Shown here: positions 45,895-55,023 of the stretch, in pieces
Layout of the letters: each line of letters begins with the position of its first letter
Position numbering within the stretch: the first letter of the stretch is position 1
Assembly: GCF_000750955.1 (NCBI RefSeq)
Contig: NZ_CCEJ010000004.1
Span: forward strand, 1-64,000
Direction: 5' to 3'
DNA from: Criblamydia sequanensis CRIB-18
Lineage (GTDB): Bacteria > Chlamydiota > Chlamydiia > Chlamydiales > Criblamydiaceae
DNA: 64,000 nucleotides
Position numbers and translations under genes: made by a program
Notes under the pieces: model-generated
Databases searched by the model: none
Told to the model about the DNA's origin: nothing
What the model saw: the letters and a program-made list of their open reading frames with translations, nothing else

Positions 45895-47571
45895 TTAATT
45901 ACCCATTTTATCTAATTCGTCCCGAAGATAAGAAATCAGCTTTTCGGACGTTGCTTCCTCGTCGCAAATAAACGGGATATCACTAAAATACTGATCGGCT
46001 AAGCTTGCTTTATAACGGGATCTTGCAATGATTTTAAGATTGGGGTTTGTGTTTTGCGCTACTTGGATAATAGATCGAGTGGCTGAAAATTCGGGCGTTG
46101 CAACTACGAGAAGTCTGGCATTTTCAAGTTGTGCTTTTTCCAGAATATGAAATTGAGTGGCATCTCCGTAAATAGCTTCCAGTTTTCTGTTCTTAAGAGC
46201 TGCAATAGCGTCTATATTCTGATCGACCACTGTAACGTGGTAACCTCTTTTTAAAATTTCATGAACAGCTGCTTGTCCTATTGGCCCAAACCCGATAACA
46301 ATAGCTCGAGGAAGGAAGGATCTGTTGTTATCTGCGTCATCGCTTAGATGTTGAATCGATAATTCCTGAGGCACATTGCTATAGCGTTTATCTCTTGCGC
46401 CGGTGATGTTAAACAATTTGAATAAAATTGGATTAAGGGAAATGGTAACAAACGCGCATCCAATTATAATGTCATACGCATTGTCAGGGAGAATGCCTAA
46501 ATAGTTCCCTTCTTCAGCTAAAATAAATGAGTATTCTCCGATCTGGGCTATGGCAAGTCCGACCGCCATGGCAACTGAGGATGGATATTTTGCTATTTTA
46601 ACGATTAGAAATGCGATGATTGGGCGCATCACCAGTATTATGACTAAAATCCCTAAAAATAAAGGCAAATTATTCATAATCGTGACCGGATTAAAAAGCA
46701 TGCCGACGGAAAGGAAGAATACCGCTGCGAATGTATCCCGTAAAGGGAGCGCATTTGCCGCCGCCTGATAACTCATATCTGTTTTACCAACAATTACACC
46801 GGCGATAAAAGCGCCTAAAGCTAAAGAGACACCGAATGAATAGGAACTTACAATCGCGATCATAAAGGTCGTGGATAAAATGGCCATCGTGAATAGTTCG
46901 TGGGAGCGAGCTCGAGCCACTACCTTTAAAATATTTTCGACAACTTTTTCCCCAAATAAGTGTATGATGAATCCCAGGGCAGTTATCTTTACCAACACCA
47001 AAAGAATTTCATAAACAACATTCAGTTTTGAATCTGATGCGCCAACACTTGCTGTGACAATGGCCGGTAAAAGAAGCAGCCCAAAAACCGAGATTAAATC
47101 TTCTACAATGGTCCAGCCGACAATAAGATGGCCTTGTTTGGTTTGAAATAATCCCCGATCGGATAAAACACGGACTATCACAACCGTACTGGATACACTG
47201 ATGGCTATCCCTATGACTAATCCGGCAAGCAGCGATTCGCCCAAAAAATGGGTGTAAAGAATGCCGACTAAAATAGAAATAGCTGAAAGTATCAAGGCTC
47301 CCGGGATAGCGATTTTTTTTACCTCGAGCAAGTCCTTCCAGTTGAAATTCAAACCGACAACAAACATGAGAAGTGTGACGCCGATATTCGCTAACTGTTC
47401 GGTTATGTAAGGATCAGCTGCGAAGCCAGGCGAGTTGGGGCCGATCAGAAAGCCTGCGATTAAATAACCAATGATTGGAGATTGTTTAAACCTTTGGGCG
47501 ATGTAGCCGCAAAGACAAGCTAAACCAAGTCCAATTGCCAAAAGCCAAATAACCTTAAGCTCTTCTCCCAT
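45895..47571 (-). CDS. Kef/YbaL-type cation:proton antiporter with RCK domain
   Basis: 558 residues from the ATG at 47571 (aagga 6 bases upstream; a TTG further up is less likely). About 12 membrane helices of the CPA2 family (GYLIAGFLIGPNSPG, GVTLLMFVVGLNF) are followed by a cytosolic TrkA-N/RCK nucleotide-binding domain: AIVIGFGPIGQAAVHEI, then TVVDQN and EAIYGDAT. It probably exports K+ or Na+ in exchange for H+, gated by NAD(H) or a thiol adduct. No separate TrkA-C domain follows. It is divergent from the SDR operon. Confidence 0.9.
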   Translation of the reverse strand: MGEELKVIWLLAIGLGLACLCGYIAQRFKQSPIIGYLIAGFLIGPNSPGFAADPYITEQLANIGVTLLMFVVGLNFNWKDLLEVKKIAIPGALILSAISILVGILYTHFLGESLLAGLVIGIAISVSSTVVIVRVLSDRGLFQTKQGHLIVGWTIVEDLISVFGLLLLPAIVTASVGASDSKLNVVYEILLVLVKITALGFIIHLFGEKVVENILKVVARARSHELFTMAILSTTFMIAIVSSYSFGVSLALGAFIAGVIVGKTDMSYQAAANALPLRDTFAAVFFLSVGMLFNPVTIMNNLPLFLGILVIILVMRPIIAFLIVKIAKYPSSVAMAVGLAIAQIGEYSFILAEEGNYLGILPDNAYDIIIGCAFVTISLNPILFKLFNITGARDKRYSNVPQELSIQHLSDDADNNRSFLPRAIVIGFGPIGQAAVHEILKRGYHVTVVDQNIDAIAALKNRKLEAIYGDATQFHILEKAQLENARLLVVATPEFSATRSIIQVAQNTNPNLKIIARSRYKASLADQYFSDIPFICDEEATSEKLISYLRDELDKMGN

Positions 47572-47886
47572 AACATCCTTATTATTCAATAATTCAAAAA
47601 ATTTCCATTATTCATTTAAATTAAAATAAGCAAAGGACAATCTCTAACTCCAGGTAAAACCTCCCACACGCTCGCCCTTCCCCTAAAATTATCGGATAGA
47701 ATCCCGATTTCTTTAGTAAAAATGGGTTAAACTGGGCATCTAAGAGGGATAATGAACTCATGAACTTTTGACAGGAAAAGAACAAATTAGGCATATATTG
47801 TACTTTGAATAAAGAAGGTTTGTGCCATAAGTCAAGCTTTCGCAACATGCTTCGAATGCAAAAGTTTTAGCTGGAGACTTAAGTTA
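47572..47886. other. Divergent promoter region between antiporter and SDR operon
   Basis: About 310 bases. A perfect TTGACA (47768-47773) faces right, with tatatt at 47794-47799, but the 20-base spacer is long. The ribosome site of the SDR gene is tggaga about ten bases before the ATG. No gene was found. Confidence 0.4.
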
Positions 47887-48843
47887 ATGACGAAAATAGA
47901 TTGGATCGACCAGCTGCTTGATTTAACCATTCTTTTTTCTTTTGATCATTCCGGATTCAAAAGGCACTGTCCTAATCCGCTAGAGAAGATCGATTTATCT
48001 GGGAAACATGGTATTGTGACAGGAGCTAGCAGCGGCATTGGTTTAGCTGTTTCAAAAGCCCTTCTTCAGCAAGGAATGCAATGTCAATTAATCGGACGGG
48101 ATCTGGCTAAATTAGAAAATGGATTTAAATCGGATCCCTTTGTTTCTCAAGCAGAATTTTATTCTCTTGATATGAGCGATTTAAAAAAAGTTTATAATTT
48201 TGCTTTAGAGGATGTAAAAAGCCCTATCGATCTTCTTATTCACAATGCAGGGAGTATGCCCCTCAATCTCAAAATCACGAAAGGCGGGGTTGAAGAGATG
48301 TTCGCCGCCCAAGTTCTTGCCCCATTTATTTTAACGAAAACACTAGCTGATGTAGGGAAACTTCAAAACGGTTGCCGCATCATATTTGTCTCATCGGGCG
48401 GCATGTATTTACAAAAGCTTGACCTTTCAGATCTTCTCTTTGAAAAGCGTCCTTATAATAAATACAACGGCTATGCAAACGCAAAACGAGCTCAGGTTAT
48501 TCTTTCCGAGCTATTTTCACAAAAATATCCTCAATACTTATTTAGCTCCATGCACCCCGGCTGGGTAGACACTCCGGGAGTTCGACATTCGATGCCGTCC
48601 TTTAAAAAGCTTTTAAACAAGCGATTACGATCTATTGAAGAAGGGGCCGATACCATTTTATGGCTTGCAACGTCTGATAATTATTCAAATGGAAAATTCT
48701 GGTTTGACCGTAAACTTGCTAAAACCACCCTCTTCAATTTTAATCAATCAAGTAAACAGGAGAAAGAACTGCTTTGGACAACCTGCCAATCGATTTTGGA
48801 TACAATAAAAGGACCCTCTCATGAACCTGTCATTGATAAATAG
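47887..48843 (+). CDS. Short-chain dehydrogenase/reductase
   Basis: 318 residues. A 40-residue N-terminal extension precedes the Rossmann fold: TGASSGIG (45-52), HNAG (119-122), Ser169/170 and the catalytic YANAK (Tyr196, Lys200). The PGWVDTPGV segment after the active site is typical of the retinol-dehydrogenase/DHRS12-like group. The substrate is unknown, probably a lipid or aldehyde. It heads an operon; its last 23 bases overlap the next gene. In other bacteria similar SDRs occur beside photolyase and DUF2878 genes. Confidence 0.88.
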   Translation: MTKIDWIDQLLDLTILFSFDHSGFKRHCPNPLEKIDLSGKHGIVTGASSGIGLAVSKALLQQGMQCQLIGRDLAKLENGFKSDPFVSQAEFYSLDMSDLKKVYNFALEDVKSPIDLLIHNAGSMPLNLKITKGGVEEMFAAQVLAPFILTKTLADVGKLQNGCRIIFVSSGGMYLQKLDLSDLLFEKRPYNKYNGYANAKRAQVILSELFSQKYPQYLFSSMHPGWVDTPGVRHSMPSFKKLLNKRLRSIEEGADTILWLATSDNYSNGKFWFDRKLAKTTLFNFNQSSKQEKELLWTTCQSILDTIKGPSHEPVIDK

Positions 48844-49744
48844 CCTTTGCTACACAATTGGTTGGTTTTGGTGCGTCCTTTTAGGAATTCACGAGCATTC
48901 CGCTCTAGCGGTCATTGGAGCTCTTTTTTTAATATTCGTTCAGCTCTATCTTGCAAAAGTTAAAGATGTCTCTTTATACATTCAAGACTTGCTTTTAGTC
49001 CTATTTTCCATTCCCTTAGGCGCTCTATTGGAAATATTTTTTATTCAAACAAACCTTATCCATTACTCCAACACCACCGGCATGCTGCCCCCCATTTGGA
49101 TTGTTTTTCTGTACCCGCTCTTTTCTCTTCTGATCAATCATTCGTTAAAATTCATCAAGAAAAATACCTTAATACCTTTTCTGCTTGGCTTTTTGGGCGG
49201 TCCCCTAAGTTATGTTGCTGGACAGTCCTTAGGCGCATTAACTTTCCCCTCCCCGCTTATTCCAACGTTAATTATTATTGGGGTCTCTTGGGGCTTATTT
49301 CTTTGCCTTCTTGTGAAAATCGCGAATATAGTCGAAAAAGCCGCCTTAGAAACTGTAGCAGAGCTTGATTCAAAAAATCGCATGAAGTTATTATACGATG
49401 GCGACTGCCCGATTTGTAAAAAGGAAATTTGCCTTCTTCAAAAAAAGGATACGCAAGGTAAAGTCAATTTTGTCGATATTTCTTCAAAAGAGTTTTCACC
49501 CTCCGAGAATAATAATATTGATTATAACACCGCAATGGCTCAAATGCATGCCATTGATGGTAAAGGGAATCTCTTGGTCGGTATACCTGCCTTCGCGGCA
49601 GTGTATGCACACTGCCAGTTGTTGATCCTCTCAACTTTACTGCGTATCCCTTTTATAAAAATAGTCCTTCAACCTCTTTACAGGCTATTTGCAAAGAAGC
49701 GTCTTTGGATTACAGGAAGAGAAAATACCCACACCAAAAAGTAG
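48821..49744 (+). CDS. DUF2878 membrane domain fused to DCC thiol-disulfide oxidoreductase domain
   Basis: 307 residues. Residues 1-175 form about six membrane helices with the DUF2878 pattern (SLCYTIGWFWCVLLG, GALLEIFFI, GMLPPIWIVFLYPLF, GGPLSYVAGQSLGAL). Residues 188-300 are a DCC1 domain with DGDCPIC (193-199; Cys196 and Cys199) on the cytosolic side. These are usually separate genes in related clusters, so the fusion ties them functionally. The role is probably thiol redox chemistry linked to a membrane process; the reaction is unknown. Starts within the SDR gene and ends 11 bases before tspO. Confidence 0.8.
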   Translation: MNLSLINSLCYTIGWFWCVLLGIHEHSALAVIGALFLIFVQLYLAKVKDVSLYIQDLLLVLFSIPLGALLEIFFIQTNLIHYSNTTGMLPPIWIVFLYPLFSLLINHSLKFIKKNTLIPFLLGFLGGPLSYVAGQSLGALTFPSPLIPTLIIIGVSWGLFLCLLVKIANIVEKAALETVAELDSKNRMKLLYDGDCPICKKEICLLQKKDTQGKVNFVDISSKEFSPSENNNIDYNTAMAQMHAIDGKGNLLVGIPAFAAVYAHCQLLILSTLLRIPFIKIVLQPLYRLFAKKRLWITGRENTHTKK

Positions 49745-49755
49745 CTGAGAGCCAG

Positions 49756-50235
49756 ATGAAGCAAAAAAATTCGTGGATTTCGTTAGTTTTTTTTATTCTA
49801 ATTTGCTTAGTAATAGGGCTTTTTGGAAGTTTCTGGACAAAAGAAGCCGTTTCGACATGGTACCCAACACTTACGAAACCTTCATGGACGCCTCCTGACT
49901 GGGTATTCGGACCTGTCTGGTCTTCTCTTTATATTATGATAGCGGTCTCCGGCTGGTTAATTTACCGATCTGATCCTTCTCATAAAAGAACGGTCGCACT
50001 AACGCTTTATGCCGGTCAGCTCGCACTTAATTTTATTTGGTCTTTCCTCTTTTTTTCTTTGCGCAACCCTTTTTTAGGATTGATCGATATCCTTTTTCTT
50101 TGCTTATTGATCCTCCTAACCATTATTAAGGCTTGGCCTGTGAGTCGTTTGGCAAGCTTCTTTTTGATTCCTTATTTAGCTTGGGTTCTTTATGCTACGA
50201 CGCTTAACCTTGGAATCTGGCTTCTCAATGACTGA
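49756..50235 (+). CDS. tspO: TspO/MBR family tryptophan-rich protein
   Basis: 159 residues from the ATG at 49756 (tgagag 5 bases upstream), five membrane helices. The loop KPSWTPPDWVFGPVW (41-55) and the later LNFIWSFLFF helix are diagnostic. TspO proteins bind porphyrins and other tetrapyrroles and in bacteria respond to light, oxygen or stress. Third gene of the operon; its end overlaps the photolyase-related start by 8 bases (ATGACTGA). Confidence 0.93.
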   Translation: MKQKNSWISLVFFILICLVIGLFGSFWTKEAVSTWYPTLTKPSWTPPDWVFGPVWSSLYIMIAVSGWLIYRSDPSHKRTVALTLYAGQLALNFIWSFLFFSLRNPFLGLIDILFLCLLILLTIIKAWPVSRLASFFLIPYLAWVLYATTLNLGIWLLND

Positions 50236-51709
50236 TATTACCCTGATATTTCCTGACCAACTATTCCTAAAGCACCCTGGAATAGCCTCTAAGAGAAAAA
50301 TTTACCTTGTTGAAGAGTTCCTTTTTTATAAGGTCCAGCCATTTCATAAGCAAAGATTGGTTCTTCTTCGGCTTGCGATGCAAAAATATGCTGATATGCT
50401 TCGAGGAAACCATTCTGATGTGATTTATGTCCCTTCCAATGAACTATCCTACCGTGGAAGTGTATTTGAACTTCTTGGTAAAAAACGCATCAAAAATATT
50501 CATTTGTGTGAATTTGCCGATGAATGGCTCACCAAAGATTTAATGATAGGCGCTGAAAAATATGGTTGGAACCTTCATTTTTACCCTTCCCCCGGTTTTA
50601 TTTGCTCAAACCAAGAATTAAAGACGCATTTTGGGAATAAAAAACACTTTTCTATGGCTCAGTTTTATGCCTATCAGAGGAAGAGTCAGAATATTTTAAT
50701 GGAAGATGAACGTCCTGTTGGGGGGAAATATAGCTTTGATGCCGACAATCGAAAAAAAATCCCCAAAAACCTTTCTATACCCCCTACTTTTATTCCAAAA
50801 GAAAACGCAAACACTGAAAAAATAATCGCGGAAGTGGATAGCGAATTTACTGACGCCATCGGAGAAGCGGACCCTTTTTTGTATCCAACCACCCATCAAG
50901 AGGCTAGAAAAGCGCTCGATTTGTTTTTAAAGGATAAGCTGGTATTATTCGGCGCCTACCAGGATGCCATACAGAAGGAAGAATCGTTCCTATTTCATAG
51001 CGTCTTGTCACCGCTTCTTAATATTGGCCTTTTAACTCCTCATGAAGTCATTCAAGCCGCCCTTCATCATTCTAAAAAACATTCTGTTCCCTTAAATTCT
51101 CTTGAGGGTTTTTTACGGCAAATTATGGGTTGGAGAGAGTTTGTAAGGGCATCCTATCTATTAAAAGGGTCTTATCAACGATCGATCAACTATTTTCAGC
51201 ATCATACGAAGATCCCTAAAAAATTTTGGGAAGGCAAAACAGGGATCTTGCCGATAGATACAACTGTTAAAAGAGCTTTACAAACCGGTTATTGCAATCA
51301 TATCGAGCGTTTGATGGTTCTTGGCAATTTTCTATTGCTAACAGAAGCTGCGCCTGATGAAATTTATAAATGGTTCATGGGTTTTTTTGTAGATGCCTAT
51401 GATTGGGTCATGGTCCCAAATGTCTATGGAATGAGTCAATATGCTGATGGGGGCGTTATTATTACAAAGCCCTATATCTCCTCTTCAAATTATATTTTAA
51501 AGATGAGCAACTACCCAAAGGGCGATTGGACAGAGATCTGGGACGGTCTTTTTTGGCGTTTTGTCGATAAACACCGCTCCTTATTTTCCGCTAATATTCG
51601 CACACGAAATTTAATCCAGCTTCTTACCAAAAACAAAGAAAGCATCTTTCAAAAAGTTCAAAAAGCAGAATCCTGGCTTGCAACTTACAACAAACCAACC
51701 AAATCGTAA
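50228..51709 (+). CDS. Photolyase-related protein (DPRP/PhrB-CryB type) lacking most Fe-S cysteines
   Basis: 493 residues from the ATG at 50228. The N-terminal alpha/beta domain (LIFPDQLF onward) and C-terminal FAD-binding helical domain match the prokaryotic (6-4) photolyase/CryB group: QIMGWREFVR (298-307), GYCNHIERLMVLGNF (354-368), FFVDAYDWVMVPNVYGMSQY (386-405), ADGG and KPYISS. Relatives bind a [4Fe-4S] cluster through four Cys: one in this GYC segment and three after KMS-Y. Only Cys356 remains here; positions 429-444 read YPKGDWTEIWDGLFWR with no Cys and a shorter loop. It may still bind FAD and repair UV lesions or sense light. Last gene of the operon, coupled to tspO. Confidence 0.88.
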   Translation: MTDITLIFPDQLFLKHPGIASKRKIYLVEEFLFYKVQPFHKQRLVLLRLAMQKYADMLRGNHSDVIYVPSNELSYRGSVFELLGKKRIKNIHLCEFADEWLTKDLMIGAEKYGWNLHFYPSPGFICSNQELKTHFGNKKHFSMAQFYAYQRKSQNILMEDERPVGGKYSFDADNRKKIPKNLSIPPTFIPKENANTEKIIAEVDSEFTDAIGEADPFLYPTTHQEARKALDLFLKDKLVLFGAYQDAIQKEESFLFHSVLSPLLNIGLLTPHEVIQAALHHSKKHSVPLNSLEGFLRQIMGWREFVRASYLLKGSYQRSINYFQHHTKIPKKFWEGKTGILPIDTTVKRALQTGYCNHIERLMVLGNFLLLTEAAPDEIYKWFMGFFVDAYDWVMVPNVYGMSQYADGGVIITKPYISSSNYILKMSNYPKGDWTEIWDGLFWRFVDKHRSLFSANIRTRNLIQLLTKNKESIFQKVQKAESWLATYNKPTKS

Positions 51710-52275
51710 AATCCCCTGCAATCGACCATTTTTTAAAAAGAGCGAGGCGTGCTTTGTACGCTCTCAAGCCCCTTAAGCGATACCTCTAAAAATTTTTTGC
51801 ACTCAGCATCCTTTTTGTAGCAGGGTTGGTATTTTGTTTAATGCCCATTCTTTATCAGTTACAACAATAGGGTTACTGATGAAATCAGGGTTCAAAATTT
51901 TTCTATTAGTCTGCGTTGGGTGCTGCAGCTTTTTTTAACTCAATCCATCCTTTTGTTAATACAGAGGTAGATTTGAAATCTATTGTCGCATGTAAAGATT
52001 GCGGAAAATAACACCGTTAAATGAAGAAAAGGGCAATCTCAGCACCCTGAGCTTAGATTGCCTCCTCAAAAGATACCGAGAAGAAGATTGCATCCCGTCA
52101 TTCGGACCTCTCCGGTTTATTCAAGCCTATTGAATTAGAGAAAAACGATCTTTTGAGAATAAAACTAGCCGATAATCGCCCTAATTGGATAGCGAATTTA
52201 CTAAGGCTCTCCTTAGAATAGAAGAGTAAGATCTCTTAAAATCAAAATAATTTGTTTGACTTTTTCTGATTATTT
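51710..52275. other. Region of gene decay
   Basis: About 570 bases with no intact gene. The left half holds a broken minus-strand gene (separate entry). 52032-52062 forms a hairpin (ggcaatct with agattgcc). 52057-52221 (+) is open for 54 codons (encoding DTEKKIASRHSDLSG near its start) with no usable start, so it may be another remnant. Confidence 0.4.
51733..52000 (-). pseudogene. Decayed gene remnant, unknown family
   Basis: On the minus strand, protein-like pieces lie end to end in different frames: WIELKKAAAPNAD, then ILNPDFISNPIVVTDKEWAL followed by NKIPTLLQK, then DAECKKFLEVSLKGLESVQS and TPRSF before a stop at 51733-51735. Two frame changes and one stop separate them. Left boundary is the stop; the right boundary is approximate. 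I do not recognise the parent family. Confidence 0.35.
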
Positions 52276-53580
52276 TTATTCAACGGCTAGATACAAGGGC
52301 TTTTGGCTTTTCGATTTCGAGGCATTTTCTATTTCTTTTATCAAATTCATAATTTTTTTTAACTCAGATGTTTCTTCGGCAGAGACTTGAATATCATAGC
52401 TTTGATCCACAGCCGAGCTGACCATTTGGTAAGTTATATCATTAACTGAATGGGCAGGTTGGTAACCAAGAGTGTTGTCTCCAAAAGAAGCTTCGGAGAG
52501 AATCCGATTTTTAAGCAAAATTTCCAATACTTTATTGAGATGGAAAAGAGAGATTCCTAATTTACGAGCAAGCTGTGGTTGTGTGGAGGGTTTATCCCCT
52601 TTTATAAAATTTTCTAAACAATAATATACAATCAATAAGGCAGCCGTTTTTGTGGAAAGAGACTGCATTTTTCGACTTTGAATAAATAATCCGTTTTCAA
52701 TTTCAACTCCCATCTCAACACCAAATAGAACGATTAACCAACTTACTTGCAGCCACATTAGAAATAAGGGAAAGGCTGCAAAACTGCCATAAATTGCACT
52801 ATAGCTAGTTAAGTAAAATTGTAATTTTATATATAGCCATTGCCATATTTGAAAGGCCGAACCGGCAACAATTCCCGATATTGCTGCGACATGAAAGTAT
52901 ATTTTTCTATTTGGCATGAAAGAATATATGAAAGTAAAAAGCGCCCACATTAAAAAAAAGGGGAAAAAATTCATTATGAAATAGAGGAAGGGGCTGATCA
53001 CTTCAACCAAAGAGTTAGTTTTGGCCTTTTCTGCTATTTGCGTCGTAACATAAATATTAAGACTGCTTGAGGTAACCAAGAATAGGGGGGCTACCATAAA
53101 TACAGTTAAATAATCCCTTATCTTTGTTAAATAGGATCTTCCTTCTTTGACTTTCCAAATCTCATTGAAAATGTTTTCTACGCAATTTAAAAGATTTATA
53201 ACTGTATAAAGAAGAAAAATAATTCCTGCTCCTGCGATGACATTTCCTTTTACAGATTCGAGCCATGAATGAGCAAATTCAATAAGTTTTTGCGAAATAA
53301 TAGGCTGCTGAAAAAATTCCTGAGAAATTTCCGCCTCAAGTTTTTTTCCGAATCCTAAGCCTTTGGCAATACCAAAGAGAACAGCAAGAACCGGCACGAC
53401 GGAAAGAAGGGAATAGAAACTAAGAGCTGAGGCTTTGTCATAGCAATCATCTTCAAAAAAACTCTTAAATATATCATAGAAAAATTTCCAGCCTTTTTTG
53501 ATTCCTTGAAAAAAAGCTATAATTTTTGATTTGACAAAAGAAAGAAATTTTAGTTTTTTCTGTTTGTGTTCCTTAGACAT
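52276..53580 (-). CDS. YihY/BrkB-family membrane protein with C-terminal winged-helix-like domain
   Basis: 434 residues. Six membrane helices of the YihY (formerly 'RNase BN') family with KASALSFYSLLSVVPVLAVL, NIFNEIWKVKEGRSY and the YGSFAAFPLFLMWLQVSWLI signature. The C-terminal 130 residues are soluble; PSTQPQLARKLGISLFHLNK and LLKNRILSEASF look like a winged helix. Transport function is unproven in the family; the RNase label is a historical error. It precedes a permease and an MscS channel on the same strand with gaps of 170 and 256 bases, so each may have its own promoter. Confidence 0.9.
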   Translation of the reverse strand: MSKEHKQKKLKFLSFVKSKIIAFFQGIKKGWKFFYDIFKSFFEDDCYDKASALSFYSLLSVVPVLAVLFGIAKGLGFGKKLEAEISQEFFQQPIISQKLIEFAHSWLESVKGNVIAGAGIIFLLYTVINLLNCVENIFNEIWKVKEGRSYLTKIRDYLTVFMVAPLFLVTSSSLNIYVTTQIAEKAKTNSLVEVISPFLYFIMNFFPFFLMWALFTFIYSFMPNRKIYFHVAAISGIVAGSAFQIWQWLYIKLQFYLTSYSAIYGSFAAFPLFLMWLQVSWLIVLFGVEMGVEIENGLFIQSRKMQSLSTKTAALLIVYYCLENFIKGDKPSTQPQLARKLGISLFHLNKVLEILLKNRILSEASFGDNTLGYQPAHSVNDITYQMVSSAVDQSYDIQVSAEETSELKKIMNLIKEIENASKSKSQKPLYLAVE

Positions 53581-53750
53581 AAAAGTCTACCCACCCTCGC
53601 AAAGATAGGTCAAATAAATTCATAATCACATTATTAAATGTATTTAAAATTAATGTAAAAGCGGCAGATTTCTTTGCTTTAAAAAGATATTAATAGCTGA
53701 AAAACATGTGATTTTAAATCAATTTCTCCCCTACCATGAGTCCTTATCAA

Positions 53751-54767
53751 TTATTCTGAAATGATTTCACTGTAAACATTACTTTTGTTTATATTATCCA
53801 TAATGATTTTTACAATCAGCATGATGGGAACGGCAAGGAAAGGTCCTATTATACCCCAAACCCAGCCCATCAGATAAATTCCTAGAATGACAGCCACTTT
53901 ATTTAAAGAAAATCTTTTTCCAATCACATAAGGCGTAAGAATATTTCCTTCCACATTCATGATGATTAAAACGAGAGAAACGCATAAAATAATTTGCCAA
54001 GTTTGTTCTAAGGAAGCAATTGCTATTAAAGTAATTAGCGCCATGGAAACAATTGAACCCAAAAATGGAATGAATTCTAAAATACCTACCAATACTCCTA
54101 AGAGAATTGCATTAGGAATTTTAAAAATAGATAAAACTGCGCCTATTAAAATTCCAACAACTATATTAATCAATGTTTTGGTAATGAGATAATTTGCCAT
54201 ATCTTGTTCTAACTTTTGAATAATTCGATTGATTTTCTCATCCCTTTCAAGGGTAGGCAAGGATTTCAACATTTTTTTCAAAAATAGTCCTTCTGAAATC
54301 AACAAAAAATAAAGGAGGATCGCAATCATCACAAAGCCTGCAAAAAATTGCCAGGTACTGCTAAAAAGGGAAATGATCCAGTCCTGTTGTATTTTTTCCT
54401 CCAAAGTTATAGTTAAATCTTTAAAAATCACCAAAATAGAATGGGGTATTTTAAAATATCGTAAGAAGGAATCCAGCTTGCTTTGAAAAATGTCTGTTGA
54501 ATTTGTTAAATCAAAAACCAAATTTTTTAAGTTAACAAACAAATAATATAGCCCTATCCCAAATACAGTAAAAAAAATTAATATTACTAATGCGGATCCA
54601 AGAAATTTTGGGATAAAAAACTGTGTCTTCAAGAAATTCACTATTCGAAATAAAAGAAAATACAATAAAAATGCCAAAAAAATAGGCAAAACTAATTCTT
54701 TGGCAAAGTAAAGAATAAAAAAAAATGCTAAAAAAACAAAAATTTTATTGGATTGTATTTGACTCAT
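53751..54767 (-). CDS. AI-2E (PerM/YdiK) family transporter
   Basis: 338 residues, about eight membrane helices. The family signature is visible in EFIPFLGSIVSMALI (about 228-242) and the C-terminal PYVIGKRFSLNKVAVILGIY with GWVWGIIGPFLAVPI. Members export small molecules; some move autoinducer-2, others act in Na+/H+ exchange at high salt. Substrate cannot be told. Lies between YihY and the mechanosensitive channel. Confidence 0.9.
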   Translation of the reverse strand: MSQIQSNKIFVFLAFFFILYFAKELVLPIFLAFLLYFLLFRIVNFLKTQFFIPKFLGSALVILIFFTVFGIGLYYLFVNLKNLVFDLTNSTDIFQSKLDSFLRYFKIPHSILVIFKDLTITLEEKIQQDWIISLFSSTWQFFAGFVMIAILLYFLLISEGLFLKKMLKSLPTLERDEKINRIIQKLEQDMANYLITKTLINIVVGILIGAVLSIFKIPNAILLGVLVGILEFIPFLGSIVSMALITLIAIASLEQTWQIILCVSLVLIIMNVEGNILTPYVIGKRFSLNKVAVILGIYLMGWVWGIIGPFLAVPIMLIVKIIMDNINKSNVYSEIISE

Positions 54768-55023
54768 TTTAAAAATCCGTTAATTAAAATACATACAGCC
54801 GATCCAATAATAATGGTAGGCTATATATTTTGGCTTTTTTGTCGAAGTTTTCTTACGAAATCCATCCTTGATGAGCTGCAATAGCAATTTGTCGACCCAT
54901 CCTCAAAAAAACTATGCCTATCAGAGACTTTCTTAAGCCAATCAATCTTCGATATAAAAAGACTCTAAAAAACTTGAGCTTTATTTAATTTGATCGATAA
55001 TTTTCTCAATATCTAAAGTCAAA

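Noticed and set aside
51879-52011. Possible small secreted plus-strand protein with a CxxC end, broken in a run of seven T
   Set aside because: It needs a frame repair and overlaps minus-strand pieces that look more protein-like, so the minus-strand remnant explains the region better.
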